Below, in pieces: positions 8,847 through 17,964 of a stretch of 64,000 nt of DNA (the stretch's first letter is position 1; each line of letters begins with the position of its first letter). The notes beneath the pieces are model-generated. The model saw only the letters and a program-made list of their open reading frames with translations. It did not search any database and was not told the origin of the DNA. The translations under genes and the position numbers were made by a program. This DNA is from Rickettsia endosymbiont of Cardiosporidium cionae (GTDB taxonomy: Bacteria > Pseudomonadota > Alphaproteobacteria > Rickettsiales > Rickettsiaceae), in the NCBI RefSeq assembly GCF_015476335.1, contig NZ_JADAQY010000001.1, forward strand, positions 64,099 to 128,098, read 5' to 3'.

Positions 8847-8876
8847 TTGACATATCATCTTCATGAACATTATACT
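8847..8876 (+). promoter_or_regulatory. Predicted strong promoter for virB2
   Basis: A perfect -35 box TTGACA (8847-8852), 18-bp spacer, then TATACT (8871-8876); shifting one base gives TTATAC at 17 bp. Transcription would start near 8883, about 30 nt before the virB2 ATG. Confidence 0.6.
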
Positions 8877-8914
8877 TATTATTGAATTAGTAAAAAAATA
8901 AGAGGCATAATGTT

Positions 8915-9262
8915 ATGAGGTGTTTTGATATAGGTTATAATTTAATTTTTCGTTTTATAGTATTTTTATTCCTGACTAATGCTATAATGTTTTCGTATTA
9001 TGATGTTGTGTTTGCAGTTGGAACTGATGTAATAGGTGACACATTGTGTAATCTTATTTCAAATTTACAAGGTACCATAGGCAAGGCTATCGCGACTTTA
9101 GCTATCTTCGCTGTGGGTATAGGTTTATTTTTAGGAAAAGCAAGTTGGACTATTGCTGCTACTACAGCGGTAGGTGTAGGTATAGTGTTTGGTGCTGGTC
9201 AGATTGTAGATTGGTTAAATATAGGAACGGTGGCATCATGTACCACTACCACTACTCCATAA
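8915..9262 (+). CDS. virB2: TrbC/VirB2-family type IV secretion pilin
   Basis: A 115-residue secreted protein with a signal peptide ending near VVFA (residue 33) and a mature part of two hydrophobic helices (about 53-73 and 78-98) joined by a short GKASW-containing turn. This is the VirB2/TrbC pilin plan; pilins of this family form the extracellular filament of VirB secretion systems. The N-terminal Cys of the mature chain (LCNLI) and C-terminal Cys could form a disulfide. An AGAGG site at 8901-8905 lies 9 nt before the ATG, and a strong promoter is upstream. It is a monocistronic unit far from the virB3-B4-B6 operon near 44-49 kb, as is usual in Rickettsiales. Confidence 0.85.
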   Translation: MRCFDIGYNLIFRFIVFLFLTNAIMFSYYDVVFAVGTDVIGDTLCNLISNLQGTIGKAIATLAIFAVGIGLFLGKASWTIAATTAVGVGIVFGAGQIVDWLNIGTVASCTTTTTP

Positions 9263-9313
9263 CAGACCAAAAGCCCTGCTATACTAGCTGCAAGTGGCAG
9301 GGTTTTGATCTGT
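9262..9313. terminator. Bidirectional terminator between virB2 and rplI
   Basis: A long imperfect inverted repeat. The left arm runs 9262-9279 and the right arm 9297-9313, with the core AAAGCCCTGC pairing to GCAGGGTTTT. It is the most GC-rich hairpin seen in the window and has A-rich and T-rich flanks on its two arms, so it can end transcripts from both converging genes. It overlaps the last ten codons of rplI. Confidence 0.72.
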
Positions 9314-9817
9314 AGTAGCTGGATTATTTTTATCTAGATATTTACTTAGCATGACTTCTGCTTCTTTATCTGAGGTTGCAACTATTATTAATAATGTAGT
9401 TAACATTTCTGAGTATAAAGAGATCTTTACATTATGTATTCCTACATTTTTAATAGCCTTATCTAGTAATATATTTTTTGAGAATGATTTGTCTAATTCT
9501 AAACTTTCTGACAATTTCTTTGTGATATTCACAGAAGAGATAGATCCAAATAATTTCCCATCTGAGGAAGCTTTAACAATAAATTTTAGATGTATTTTTG
9601 ATATTTTATCAAATAATTTTTTAGCATTATTTTCTATTTTAAATTGTTCCTGTTCAAGAGATTCTTTTTCTTCTAGAAATATTTTTTTGTTTTTCTCTGT
9701 TGAAAGAATAGCAAAATTTTGTGGTATTAAATAATTTATTGCGTATCCACGTTTTACGTTAACTACTGAACCCAATTGCCCTAATTTACGTAGATTCTTT
9801 TTTAAAATGATTTCCAT
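9284..9817 (-). CDS. rplI: 50S ribosomal protein L9
   Basis: Structural protein of the large ribosomal subunit. The N-terminal domain MEIILKKNLRKLGQLGSVVNVKRGYAINYLIP is the L9 signature, followed by the long connecting helix (charged, roughly residues 42-75) and the C-terminal rRNA-binding domain (KLFGSISSVNITKKL). The tail NPATTDQNPATCS is a short duplicated extension, and part of its coding sequence doubles as the terminator hairpin shared with virB2. rpsF and rpsR, the usual neighbours, are absent. The ATG at 9817 is unambiguous. Confidence 0.95.
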   Translation of the reverse strand: MEIILKKNLRKLGQLGSVVNVKRGYAINYLIPQNFAILSTEKNKKIFLEEKESLEQEQFKIENNAKKLFDKISKIHLKFIVKASSDGKLFGSISSVNITKKLSESLELDKSFSKNILLDKAIKNVGIHNVKISLYSEMLTTLLIIVATSDKEAEVMLSKYLDKNNPATTDQNPATCS

Positions 9818-9879
9818 ATTCTTGATTCAATATTAGTTTAAATTAGTAGAACTAAATGATAAATTTATAAATTATAGAT

Positions 9880-9909
9880 TTACCTATTATGCCTATAAAT
9901 AATAGGTAA
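9880..9909. promoter_or_regulatory. Perfect 10-bp inverted repeat upstream of rplI (candidate operator or hairpin)
   Basis: Arms TTACCTATTA (9880-9889) and TAATAGGTAA (9900-9909) are exact reverse complements with a 10-nt loop. It lies 63 bp upstream of the rplI start and about 360 bp from the isc genes. It could be a protein-binding site or an mRNA hairpin; the sequence does not decide. Confidence 0.4.
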
Positions 9910-10033
9910 TATCCTAAAATGATGTATTAAATGTATGTTTAGTTAAATCATTTAATATGACTTACATAATACTAACTACATTAATAATAAAAGAAACACC
10001 TTAGAAATAGTTGATTTATATAAAATTCACTTA

Positions 10034-10231
10034 TTAATCACAAGATTCTATTCCTTTATTGCCCCAATATATAACATATAAATTGTGTTTATGCAAAAAT
10101 TCTTTATCAGAATAATTATGTAATGGATTTATTTGTATACATAATATTTTGAATTTGATACAATCCGGTGCCTGATGCTTTAGTTAAAGATTTGTCCATA
10201 AAGATTCTAGGAATTTGTTAAAAGGTAATTT
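10034..10231 (-). pseudogene. Decayed coding fragment, family not recognised
   Basis: One minus-strand frame reads as protein-like sequence interrupted by a single internal TAA at 10184-10186. Fifteen codons (KLPFNKFLESLWTNL) come before the stop and 49 codons after it, including LKHQAPDCIKFKILCIQINP and HNLYVIYWGNKGIESCD, before the terminal stop at 10034-10036. The composition (Trp, Cys, His, Pro) is unlike random AT-rich spacer and resembles the C-terminal end of an enzyme. I do not recognise the family. It is best read as a remnant of a deleted gene. Confidence 0.4.
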
Positions 10232-10267
10232 TTATAATAGTAGTTTCGGTAATTTCAGGATTTAGTT

Positions 10268-11380
10268 ATGATATATTTGGATTATAATGCTACAGCTCTT
10301 GTTCATGATTCAGTGAAGTCAGTTGTAATTGAGTTATTGGGTCAACCTATTAACCCTTCTGCTATACACAGTTTTGGCAGAATAGGGGAAAATATTATGG
10401 ATGATGCTAGACAAAATATATTTTCGATGCTCGGATTAGAGCAAAATTCAATGGATTATGAAATAACTTTTACCTCTTCTGGTACTGAATCAAATAATTT
10501 AATTATTTCTAATTATTTAGATGGTGAGGTGTTCATTTCCAATATAGAACATGAATCAATCTTTTTGTATAAGAATGTTAGTCCTAATGTTAAAGTGATT
10601 GCTGTAGATCGACATGGCATGCTAGATTTAGATGATTTAAGGCTCAAGTTATCCAATAGTTTTAGCAAAAAGATACTAGTTTCTGTCATGATGGCTAATA
10701 ATGAAATTGGAGTAATACAGGATATTAAAGCGATATCCTCTATTGCACATAAATTTGGAGCTGCATTTCATAGTGATATGGCACAAGTTCCTGGCAAAAT
10801 TGCCGTAGAGTTAAAAGATTTAGATGTAGATTTTATTTCTTTATCATCTCATAAATTCAGTGGTTTTTTAGGTAGTGGAGCATTAGTTAGTAAAAAAAAA
10901 TATAAATTAACTCCTATGATGTTAGGCGGAGGACAGGAACAAAACTTGCGTTCTGGCACAGAAAATATTGTGTCGATTGCAGCTTTTGGTGAAGCTTCGA
11001 AATTAGTACTAAAAAACCAAAAAAAATGGTACAATCAGATGCTGATGCTTAGAGATAGATTAGAACAGAAATTATCTGAGATTTCTTCTTCTATTAGAGT
11101 TATATCACAGAATGTATTGAGGTTACCTAATACGAGTTTAATAATTAACCCTAATACTACATCTGATGCTCAGGTGATTTTTTTAGATTTAAATAATATA
11201 GCAGTAAGTGCAGGTTCTGCTTGTAAATCAAGAAAAAAAAATTCTATATCTCATGTCTTAGATGCAATTGGGTTATCAAAAGAGGATATATCTTCTGCTG
11301 TTAGGGTATCTTTTGGCCCAAATAATACTGAAGATGAAGTAGATCAGTTTATAAACATTTATTCCAATATTAAGTATTGA
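10268..11380 (+). CDS. NifS/IscS-like cysteine desulfurase (first of two)
   Basis: PLP enzyme that takes sulfur from cysteine for iron-sulfur clusters. The PLP lysine is Lys196 in SLSSHKFSGF, and the persulfide-forming cysteine is Cys319 in SAGSACKSR. It is a 370-residue homologue of the iscS product encoded 29 bp downstream but shorter at both ends; rickettsiae typically carry such a pair (spl1-type gene before iscS). The short catalytic loop around Cys319 lacks the long insert typical of IscS. It starts a probable four-gene operon with iscS, iscU and iscA. Whether it has its own acceptor is unknown. Confidence 0.9.
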   Translation: MIYLDYNATALVHDSVKSVVIELLGQPINPSAIHSFGRIGENIMDDARQNIFSMLGLEQNSMDYEITFTSSGTESNNLIISNYLDGEVFISNIEHESIFLYKNVSPNVKVIAVDRHGMLDLDDLRLKLSNSFSKKILVSVMMANNEIGVIQDIKAISSIAHKFGAAFHSDMAQVPGKIAVELKDLDVDFISLSSHKFSGFLGSGALVSKKKYKLTPMMLGGGQEQNLRSGTENIVSIAAFGEASKLVLKNQKKWYNQMLMLRDRLEQKLSEISSSIRVISQNVLRLPNTSLIINPNTTSDAQVIFLDLNNIAVSAGSACKSRKKNSISHVLDAIGLSKEDISSAVRVSFGPNNTEDEVDQFINIYSNIKY

Positions 11381-11409
11381 TATATTAAATCAAATGTAAT
11401 TTTAGTTAT

Positions 11410-12660
11410 ATGTTAGAGAATTTAAGAGCAAAGTTAGTTGAGCAAAAATGTGAATTTCCTATTTACTTGGATAATCAATCAACTACAGCAGTAGATCCAA
11501 GAGTGTTTGAGGCTATGATACCTTATTTTACTCAAAATTATGGAAATCCTCATTCTCGCAGCCATTCTTTTGGTTGGATAGCAGAAGAAGCTTGTGAAGA
11601 TGCTAGAAGAAAAATTGCAACACTTATTGGAGCAGATTCTAGAGAAATTATTTTTACATCTGGAGCTACTGAATCTAATAATATGGCTATTAAAGGTACC
11701 GCTAATTTTTATAAGAATAAAAAAAGGCATATTATCACTGTAGTTACAGAACATAAATGTGTTCTAGATAGTTGTAGACATCTAGAACAGGATGGTTTTA
11801 ATGTGACATATTTACCAGTGGAAAAAAATGGCATTATAAACCTAGATAATTTAAGGAATGTTATTACTAAAGATACTTTACTCGTTTCTGTAATGTGTGT
11901 TAATAACGAGATAGGTGTGGTACAGCCTATGAAGGATATAGGTAAAATTTGTAGAGATAGTGGGGTTCTTTTTCATTCTGATATAGCTCAAGCTTTCGGT
12001 AAAATACCTGTTGATGTTAATGAGATGAATATAGATTTAGCTAGTATTTCAGGCCATAAAATATATGCTCCTAAAGGTATAGGTGCATTGTATGTTAGGC
12101 GTAAACCTAGAGTAAGGCTTGCTCCGTTGATCAACGGAGGAGGGCAAGAAAGAGGGTTTAGATCTGGAACTTTGCCCACAGCTTTAGTAGTAGGGCTAGG
12201 TAAGGCATCAGAGATAGCTCTACTTGAAATGGATCAAGAATTAGCTAGAGTAAAAAAATTATTTAATAAATTTGTTAATACTATACAGAGTAGAGCGGCA
12301 GATGTATATCTTAATGGAGATAAAGAAAATCGTTATTATGGTAATATTAATTTGAGTTTTTCTTATATAGAAGGTGAATCTATGATACTATCTATAAAGG
12401 ATTTAGCAGTATCTTCTGGTTCTGCTTGTACTTCTAATTCTTTGGAGCCTTCTTATGTATTAAGGGCACTTGCTATAGATGATACTATGGCTCATACTTC
12501 GATACGTTTTGGGGTAGGTAGATTCACCACTGAAGAACAATTAGATTACGCAGCGGAACTTGTTTTATCTAAGATAGAGGCATTGAGGGCCTTAAGCCCT
12601 CTTTGGGAAATGGTACAAGAAGGTATTGATATTACTAAAATTCAGTGGTCAACGCATTAA
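11410..12660 (+). CDS. iscS: Cysteine desulfurase IscS
   Basis: Main sulfur donor of the ISC system; forms a persulfide on Cys340 ([17 protein letters not shown]) with PLP bound at Lys217 (SISGHK). The downstream [17 protein letters not shown] segment is the hallmark of true IscS, giving the mobile loop that passes sulfur to IscU. At 416 residues it carries a short N-terminal extension of about 15 residues before IYLDNQSTT. iscU follows after 36 bp. Together with the upstream paralogue, iscU and iscA it builds clusters on the IscU scaffold. Confidence 0.96.
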   Translation: MLENLRAKLVEQKCEFPIYLDNQSTTAVDPRVFEAMIPYFTQNYGNPHSRSHSFGWIAEEACEDARRKIATLIGADSREIIFTSGATESNNMAIKGTANFYKNKKRHIITVVTEHKCVLDSCRHLEQDGFNVTYLPVEKNGIINLDNLRNVITKDTLLVSVMCVNNEIGVVQPMKDIGKICRDSGVLFHSDIAQAFGKIPVDVNEMNIDLASISGHKIYAPKGIGALYVRRKPRVRLAPLINGGGQERGFRSGTLPTALVVGLGKASEIALLEMDQELARVKKLFNKFVNTIQSRAADVYLNGDKENRYYGNINLSFSYIEGESMILSIKDLAVSSGSACTSNSLEPSYVLRALAIDDTMAHTSIRFGVGRFTTEEQLDYAAELVLSKIEALRALSPLWEMVQEGIDITKIQWSTH

Positions 12661-12696
12661 TATAGTTAGAATTAAATATAATTTATAGGTAATATT

Positions 12697-13089
12697 ATGG
12701 CATATAGTAAAGAAGTAATAGATCATTACCAAAATCCGCGAAATGTAGGATCATTCAGTAATGATCAAGAAAATATAGGCACAGGGTTAGTAGGCGCTCC
12801 AGCATGTGGAGATGTAATGAAGCTGCAAATAAAGGTTGATAATAATGTGATTACAGATGCAAAGTTCAAAACTTTTGGTTGTGGTTCTGCTATAGCTTCT
12901 AGTTCTTTAGCAACTGAATGGATAAAAGGACAAAATATTGATGATGCTTTTACAATTAAAAATACTGATATTGCAAAACATTTGTCATTACCACCTGTAA
13001 AGTTACATTGTTCACTTTTAGCAGAAGATGCTATAAAATCCGCAATCAAGGATTACAAAAACAAAAATGCAGCTAAAAACTTGGATTGA
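12697..13089 (+). CDS. iscU: Iron-sulfur cluster scaffold protein IscU
   Basis: Scaffold on which IscS assembles [2Fe-2S] clusters. The three ligand cysteines are present: Cys37 in GAPACGDV, Cys62 in FGCGSA, and Cys105 in LHCSLLAEDA, as is the LPPVK chaperone-recognition motif (residues 98-102) used by HscA. Length 130 is standard. An AGGT element lies about 10 nt before the ATG at 12697. The gene is third in the isc operon. Confidence 0.97.
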   Translation: MAYSKEVIDHYQNPRNVGSFSNDQENIGTGLVGAPACGDVMKLQIKVDNNVITDAKFKTFGCGSAIASSSLATEWIKGQNIDDAFTIKNTDIAKHLSLPPVKLHCSLLAEDAIKSAIKDYKNKNAAKNLD

Positions 13090-13130
13090 ATATAATATAA
13101 AATTATTTGTTACTAAATGATATTCATATT

Positions 13131-13472
13131 ATGACTAATAACCAGGTACTATTTGTTACAAAAGAGGCGGAGTTGCGTGTTCAATATTTGCTCAAACAGC
13201 GTAAATCTCCTCCTGCTGTTGGTATTAGAATTGGAGTTAAATCCGGTGGATGTTCTGGATTTAAGTATTTTATAGAATATGCAGATAAAATAGATAAATT
13301 TGATGAGGTAGTAAAAGGAGGAGATGTTACTATATTAATTGATCAAAAAGCTTTGTTTTTTTTGCTGGGTAGTAAGATGGATTATATTGAAGAGCAATTT
13401 AAATCTGGATTTGTGTTTATAAATCCAAATGAAAAATCTAAATGCGGATGTGGTAATTCCTTTTCTTTATAA
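13131..13472 (+). CDS. iscA: Iron-sulfur cluster assembly/carrier protein IscA
   Basis: A-type carrier that receives clusters from IscU. The three conserved cysteines are Cys41 in SGGCSGF and Cys105/Cys107 in the C-terminal CGCG. The frame is open back to a TTG at 13107, but the ATG at 13131 (MTNNQVLFVTKEAE) gives a 113-residue protein of normal length and is preferred. It follows iscU by 41 bp. No hscB, hscA or fdx gene follows; an ankyrin lipoprotein gene begins 67 bp later. Confidence 0.93.
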   Translation: MTNNQVLFVTKEAELRVQYLLKQRKSPPAVGIRIGVKSGGCSGFKYFIEYADKIDKFDEVVKGGDVTILIDQKALFFLLGSKMDYIEEQFKSGFVFINPNEKSKCGCGNSFSL

Positions 13473-13539
13473 GATAAATTGCACTATTATTCGATATCTA
13501 AATATATAATTGTTATTAATTAATTATTGTTGTGGTTTT

Positions 13540-15159
13540 ATGTTTATGTTAAGAAGTTTATTCATAATTTTGTTAGCTTGTTGTTTTATATCTTGTGCTT
13601 TTGAAGGGGGTAGATCTAAATCTTCTAGTATTCAATATTCTAATATGATTCAAATAATTGAATCTGGAAATAGAGATTCTTTTGAATCCTCAGCTATTTT
13701 ATTCGATAAAAAAAATATTTCTAAAACTCAACTAGCTGAACTTCTAATCCACGCTGTGAAGTATGATCGTACAGACATTGCAAAATTTCTTATAAGTCTT
13801 GGAGCAAATGTTAATCATTTCATTTCCCAAGAAAATATTACATATATTCCTACTTCAAAAGATGTTAAAACTAATAATTTATTATGGTTTGCTCCACAAG
13901 GTATTGCTTACAATCTTTTGTCCAAGGTTAACCATAATAGTAATGTAAGGGGGATGCCAAGTTATCTAGAACATAAAACTCCATTGAGTTATGCTGTAGA
14001 AAATAATAATTTTGAACTAGTTGAAATATTAATTAAAAATGGTGCAAAATTGGATAATAGTCAATGTGGTAAGAAAGCAAATAATTTTAAAAAACATGTT
14101 CACTTACCAATTGATGATACTACTCCATTGATGAAATCTTTAGAAACGCCTAATAGTATAAATATTAGTAGATTATTAATATCAAAAGGGGCTAAAATTA
14201 ATAAAGCCAATGTTTTTAAAGAAACTGCTGTTATGTTTGCAGCAAAATCCAATAATATTGATATGTTAAAAGAGTTATTAGTTTTACATAAAGCAAAAAT
14301 CGGAACTGTAACTAATGCAAACTGGAATGCATTATCATATGCGATTAGTAGTAATAGTTTTGATACAGCCAAATATCTTATAGAAAATCATTTTACTTTG
14401 AATAAGAATTCTAAGATCACTTCCCCGTTAGTATTGGCTAGTTTTTCCGGCAATGAAGAAATAGTAAAATTACTATTATCTAAATCTAATAAAGATATCA
14501 ATACAAAAGCTACCATATATTCTATAGATAATTATGTTATGAAGCAAAGAGTTGCTCCGTTAATTAACTCTTATGGTTTATATGATTTATATTTATATGT
14601 TGAAAAACTATCTGAAAATAATACACTAGATAGTATATATACTTATTCTAATATGTCAGCACTTACTGCTTCTATAATTTCTGGCAATGTAAACATCACA
14701 AAGTTACTATTATCTAAGGACATCAAAGTAAATGATTATGATGATAGAGGATTTACCGCATTAATGTTTGCAATATCATTGAATAGGATAGATGCTATAG
14801 AATACTTAATAAAAAATTCTGCAGATATTAATTTCCAAAAAGTGAAATTTAATAAAAAAAATTCACAAACTGGTATAAATTATTTAACTCCACTTATGAT
14901 GGCAATTCGTAATAATAATATTGAGGCATTTGACTTATTGCTAGAAGCAAAAGCAGACTTAAATTTACAAGATAATCTTGGTTATACCGCGCTAATGCAC
15001 GCTGTTATTTCAGATAATATTGATTTTGTAAAATTATTAATAGATACTGGAGCAGATATTAATATAAAAGCTCGTGATGGAGCAAAAGTTTTAGATATTG
15101 CAACAACTCGAGGCAGTGATGATATAGTACAATTATTAAAAAATACTAATAATAATTAA
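13540..15159 (+). CDS. Ankyrin-repeat lipoprotein 1
   Basis: A 539-residue ankyrin-repeat protein behind a lipoprotein-type signal (MFMLRSLFIILLACC...). Two candidate lipidation cysteines exist (LLAC Cys14 and FISC Cys19). Ankyrin repeats recur through the chain, with recognisable units such as TPLSYAVENNNFELVEILIKNGAKL, TALMFAISLNRIDAIEYLI and TALMHAVISDNIDFVKLLI; the repeats are diverged from one another. Upstream TTG codons in frame (13510) are unlikely starts, because the ATGs at 13540 or 13546 give a proper signal peptide. Ankyrin domains bind other proteins. Attachment to an envelope membrane is inferred from the lipobox. prfA starts 27 bp downstream. Confidence 0.85.
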   Translation: MFMLRSLFIILLACCFISCAFEGGRSKSSSIQYSNMIQIIESGNRDSFESSAILFDKKNISKTQLAELLIHAVKYDRTDIAKFLISLGANVNHFISQENITYIPTSKDVKTNNLLWFAPQGIAYNLLSKVNHNSNVRGMPSYLEHKTPLSYAVENNNFELVEILIKNGAKLDNSQCGKKANNFKKHVHLPIDDTTPLMKSLETPNSINISRLLISKGAKINKANVFKETAVMFAAKSNNIDMLKELLVLHKAKIGTVTNANWNALSYAISSNSFDTAKYLIENHFTLNKNSKITSPLVLASFSGNEEIVKLLLSKSNKDINTKATIYSIDNYVMKQRVAPLINSYGLYDLYLYVEKLSENNTLDSIYTYSNMSALTASIISGNVNITKLLLSKDIKVNDYDDRGFTALMFAISLNRIDAIEYLIKNSADINFQKVKFNKKNSQTGINYLTPLMMAIRNNNIEAFDLLLEAKADLNLQDNLGYTALMHAVISDNIDFVKLLIDTGADINIKARDGAKVLDIATTRGSDDIVQLLKNTNNN

Positions 15160-15186
15160 TCATATATTTAAAACAGCCTTTGTTGG

Positions 15187-16260
15187 ATGACTTTTCAGGA
15201 TCAATTAAATAAAATTTTGTATAAATATGAGCATTTATCAAAGTTATTGTCAGATGAAAATTTTAATCAAAATATTGTAAGGCATTCTAAGGAATATTCT
15301 GAGCTTCAACCTGTAGTAAAGAAAATTACTGAATATAGGGGGTTCATATCAGATATATCTGATATGAAGGAATTTTTGGCCGATAGTAAGCAAGATTTAG
15401 GTGATATAGATGAGTTGGGTTTAGAATTAAATAAATTATCTAATAAGGCTACTTCGCTTGAAAAAGAAATTAAAATATTATTATTGCCAAAAGATGAAGA
15501 TGACGATAAAAACGCTATATTAGAAATCAGGTCTGGTACAGGAGGATTAGAGGCTGGTATATTTGCTGCTGATTTATTTACAATGTATGCAAAATATGCA
15601 GAAAAAAGAAATTGGAAATTTGAAATTTTATCTATATCTCATCTTGATATAGGGGGGTATAAGGAGGCTTCAGCATTAATTAAAGGTAAAGATGTATTTG
15701 CTAAGCTAAAATTTGAATCTGGAGTTCACAGAGTACAAAGGATACCTAAAACTGAAACTAGCGGGAGATTACATACTTCTGCTGCTACCGTAGCTGTCTT
15801 ACCAGAGGTAGAGGATTTAGAAATTACGATTCAAGAAAAGGATTTGAAGATTGAAACATATAGAGCTTCAGGAGCCGGAGGGCAGCATGTAAATACCACC
15901 GATTCTGCAGTAAGAATTACACATATACCTACTGGTACCGTTGTGTGTCAACAAGATGAAAAATCTCAACATCAGAATAAAGCGAAAGCTTTTAAAATTC
16001 TAAAATCTAGGATATATGAATCAGAAAAGCATAAAAAAAATTTAGAAAGATCTAATATAAGAAGATCCCAAATAGGTTCTGGAGATAGATCAGAAAGAAT
16101 TAGAACATATAATTTTCCTCAAGGGAGAGTAAGTGATCACAGAATAAATTTAACCCTATATAAAATTGATGAAATAGTAAAAAATGGCAATTTAGATGAA
16201 ATAATAGACTGTTTAGCAACAGAAGATCAAATAAAGAAAATTTCCAGCTTAGATTTTTAA
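15187..16260 (+). CDS. prfA: Peptide chain release factor 1
   Basis: Ends translation at UAA and UAG. The peptidyl-tRNA hydrolysis motif GGQ is in [16 protein letters not shown] (around residue 230). The region before it contains the anticodon-like tripeptide segment ([15 protein letters not shown]), which separates RF1 from RF2. Length 357 is normal. The ATG at 15187 is used. It sits alone between two ankyrin lipoprotein genes; the usual partner prmC is not adjacent. Confidence 0.95.
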   Translation: MTFQDQLNKILYKYEHLSKLLSDENFNQNIVRHSKEYSELQPVVKKITEYRGFISDISDMKEFLADSKQDLGDIDELGLELNKLSNKATSLEKEIKILLLPKDEDDDKNAILEIRSGTGGLEAGIFAADLFTMYAKYAEKRNWKFEILSISHLDIGGYKEASALIKGKDVFAKLKFESGVHRVQRIPKTETSGRLHTSAATVAVLPEVEDLEITIQEKDLKIETYRASGAGGQHVNTTDSAVRITHIPTGTVVCQQDEKSQHQNKAKAFKILKSRIYESEKHKKNLERSNIRRSQIGSGDRSERIRTYNFPQGRVSDHRINLTLYKIDEIVKNGNLDEIIDCLATEDQIKKISSLDF

Positions 16261-16327
16261 ATAGTAATATATATTCATGTACCAGATAAACTAATAAATC
16301 ATCAGCTGACGCTAGGTATGTTTTAAA

Positions 16328-17950
16328 ATGGTAATTTTGATTAAATATATAAAATACATTTTAATTATTTTGATATCACTAGCTTCTTGTTCTTCTATGG
16401 ATTTTTCTTATATAAAATTACCAAGTGCTAATTGGTTATCATTATCTCGTTCTATCAAATCTGGTAAGATTGACGAAGTATCTTCAGCTTTAGTTTCTAT
16501 AGATTCAAAAGAAAAATTTTCTAAACATCTTGGTGAATTTTTAACAGAGGCAATTGAATTAGGTCATGATGATATAGCTGAACTACTTATAAAAAATGGC
16601 GCTGATGTTAATGTTCATTATGCTGATTATAATTCTCCTATTTTTAATGCTGTGCTACTTAGCAGCAAATTTTATTGTAAATCTCCTGCTCTGATGGCAG
16701 TAAGGCTAGGTAATACCAAAATTCTTAATATACTTTATAGTAATGGGCTACTCATAGAAGATCTTTATCTTATGCTTCATATGGCATCTAGAGGTATATA
16801 CCGGAATTTGAGTTTAACATGTATACCTTGTTCATATTGTTTACATCTTTCAATGATTGGAGAGGCTATGAAATTTAAAAGATATGATATAATGGATTTT
16901 TTGCTATCTAAAGGATTAGGTTATCCCTACGGTATAGATGTATTTGGAAATACTCTGTTAATGCTCGCTATAGAAGAAGGAGATCAAAAAATAATACAAA
17001 AGTTATTACCATTTTATTACCCTTTGTATAATATAAATTTTATTAATAATACTGGATGGACCGCGTTATCAACTGCTATATATAAAGGTAATATTGAATT
17101 AGCAAAAACTATGCTCAACAATGTTGGTAGCTTAAAAGATCAGGATAAAGAGGTATTCCAGTTAGACTCAGATTCAGGACGTGTCTATCCTGTACAACCA
17201 TTGATATTAGCTTCATTTTATGATAACACAGACTTGATTAATATGCTGATCAATAAAGATTTTGATCCCGATATTAAAGGTGATTTATCTCTAAATTTTG
17301 CTCTTGATACTGTGGTAAAAACTTTTACAAGCTTTAGGTTTTATAAAGTTGATTGGGTTGATTCTACAATAACATCTTATTATTCTGAGAAAAAACCTGA
17401 AATTGAAGATAGTGTAGTAGTTTTAAAGTCTATTACCCCATTAATTGCTGCATCAATTGCTGGTAATATAAATTCTATAAAATTATTGATTAAAGAAGGG
17501 GTTGATATTAATAGTTATGATTCTGAAGGGTATAATTCTTTGATGTTTGCAATAATGCAAAATAAAATTGATATAGTAAAATATTTGATTGACAATAATA
17601 TTGATATTAATTTTCAGAAGATGAAATATAGAAGATTCAAGTTATTAAATAAAGATGCTATATATCCTACAGCGCTGATGATAGCAGTAAGATACTCTAA
17701 CTTAGAGGCTGTTGATTTGTTATTATCAAAATCTGCTGATATTAATTTACAGGATAGCCTAGGACGTACCGCTTTAATATATGCAATAACTGAAGATAAA
17801 TTAGAAGATGAGGTAGGTATAAAAATATTAAAGCTATTGCTAGACCATGGTGCCAATAAAAATATTAAAGATAGTAATAATCAAACAGCAATGGATCTTG
17901 CAAAAAAATTAAAACATGATAAAGCTATCAACATGTTACAATCAAAATAA
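16328..17950 (+). CDS. Ankyrin-repeat lipoprotein 2
   Basis: A 540-residue protein with a clear lipoprotein signal: basic/hydrophobic start and lipobox LAS before Cys21. Diverged ankyrin repeats span most of the mature chain, for example HDDIAELLIKNGADVNVHY, TPLI(A)AASIAGNINSIKLLI-like units and TALMIAVRYSNLEAVDLLLSK, and the C-terminus ends in a repeat with LLLDHGANKNIKDSNNQTA. It is a close paralogue of the next gene: both share KLP...SSAL, KHLGEFLTEAIELG / KHLGKFVTDAIALG and DDIAELL in the same positions. The next gene starts 14 bp after its stop, so the two form an operon. Function unknown. Confidence 0.87.
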   Translation: MVILIKYIKYILIILISLASCSSMDFSYIKLPSANWLSLSRSIKSGKIDEVSSALVSIDSKEKFSKHLGEFLTEAIELGHDDIAELLIKNGADVNVHYADYNSPIFNAVLLSSKFYCKSPALMAVRLGNTKILNILYSNGLLIEDLYLMLHMASRGIYRNLSLTCIPCSYCLHLSMIGEAMKFKRYDIMDFLLSKGLGYPYGIDVFGNTLLMLAIEEGDQKIIQKLLPFYYPLYNINFINNTGWTALSTAIYKGNIELAKTMLNNVGSLKDQDKEVFQLDSDSGRVYPVQPLILASFYDNTDLINMLINKDFDPDIKGDLSLNFALDTVVKTFTSFRFYKVDWVDSTITSYYSEKKPEIEDSVVVLKSITPLIAASIAGNINSIKLLIKEGVDINSYDSEGYNSLMFAIMQNKIDIVKYLIDNNIDINFQKMKYRRFKLLNKDAIYPTALMIAVRYSNLEAVDLLLSKSADINLQDSLGRTALIYAITEDKLEDEVGIKILKLLLDHGANKNIKDSNNQTAMDLAKKLKHDKAINMLQSK

Positions 17951-17964
17951 CTAATAATATAAGT

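Larger units (their letters stand above)
9818..10267. other. Intergenic region between divergent rplI and the isc operon
   Basis: 450 bp without an intact gene. It holds a perfect inverted repeat near the rplI end (9880-9909) and a decayed coding fragment on the minus strand (10034-10231). A TATAAT box at 10233-10238, about 30 bp before the first cysteine desulfurase, has no convincing -35 partner. No tRNA or other RNA gene was recognised. Confidence 0.6.

Noticed and set aside
7658-9262. flhB and virB2 as parts of one secretion operon
   Set aside because: A terminator-like hairpin and a separate strong promoter lie between them, and they belong to unrelated machines (type III and type IV).
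10849-11034. Minus-strand frame within the first cysteine desulfurase gene
   Set aside because: Shadow of the PLP-domain coding sequence; no independent signals.
12765-13049. Minus-strand frame opposite iscU
   Set aside because: It covers the iscU cysteine motifs in reverse; a shadow of the real gene.
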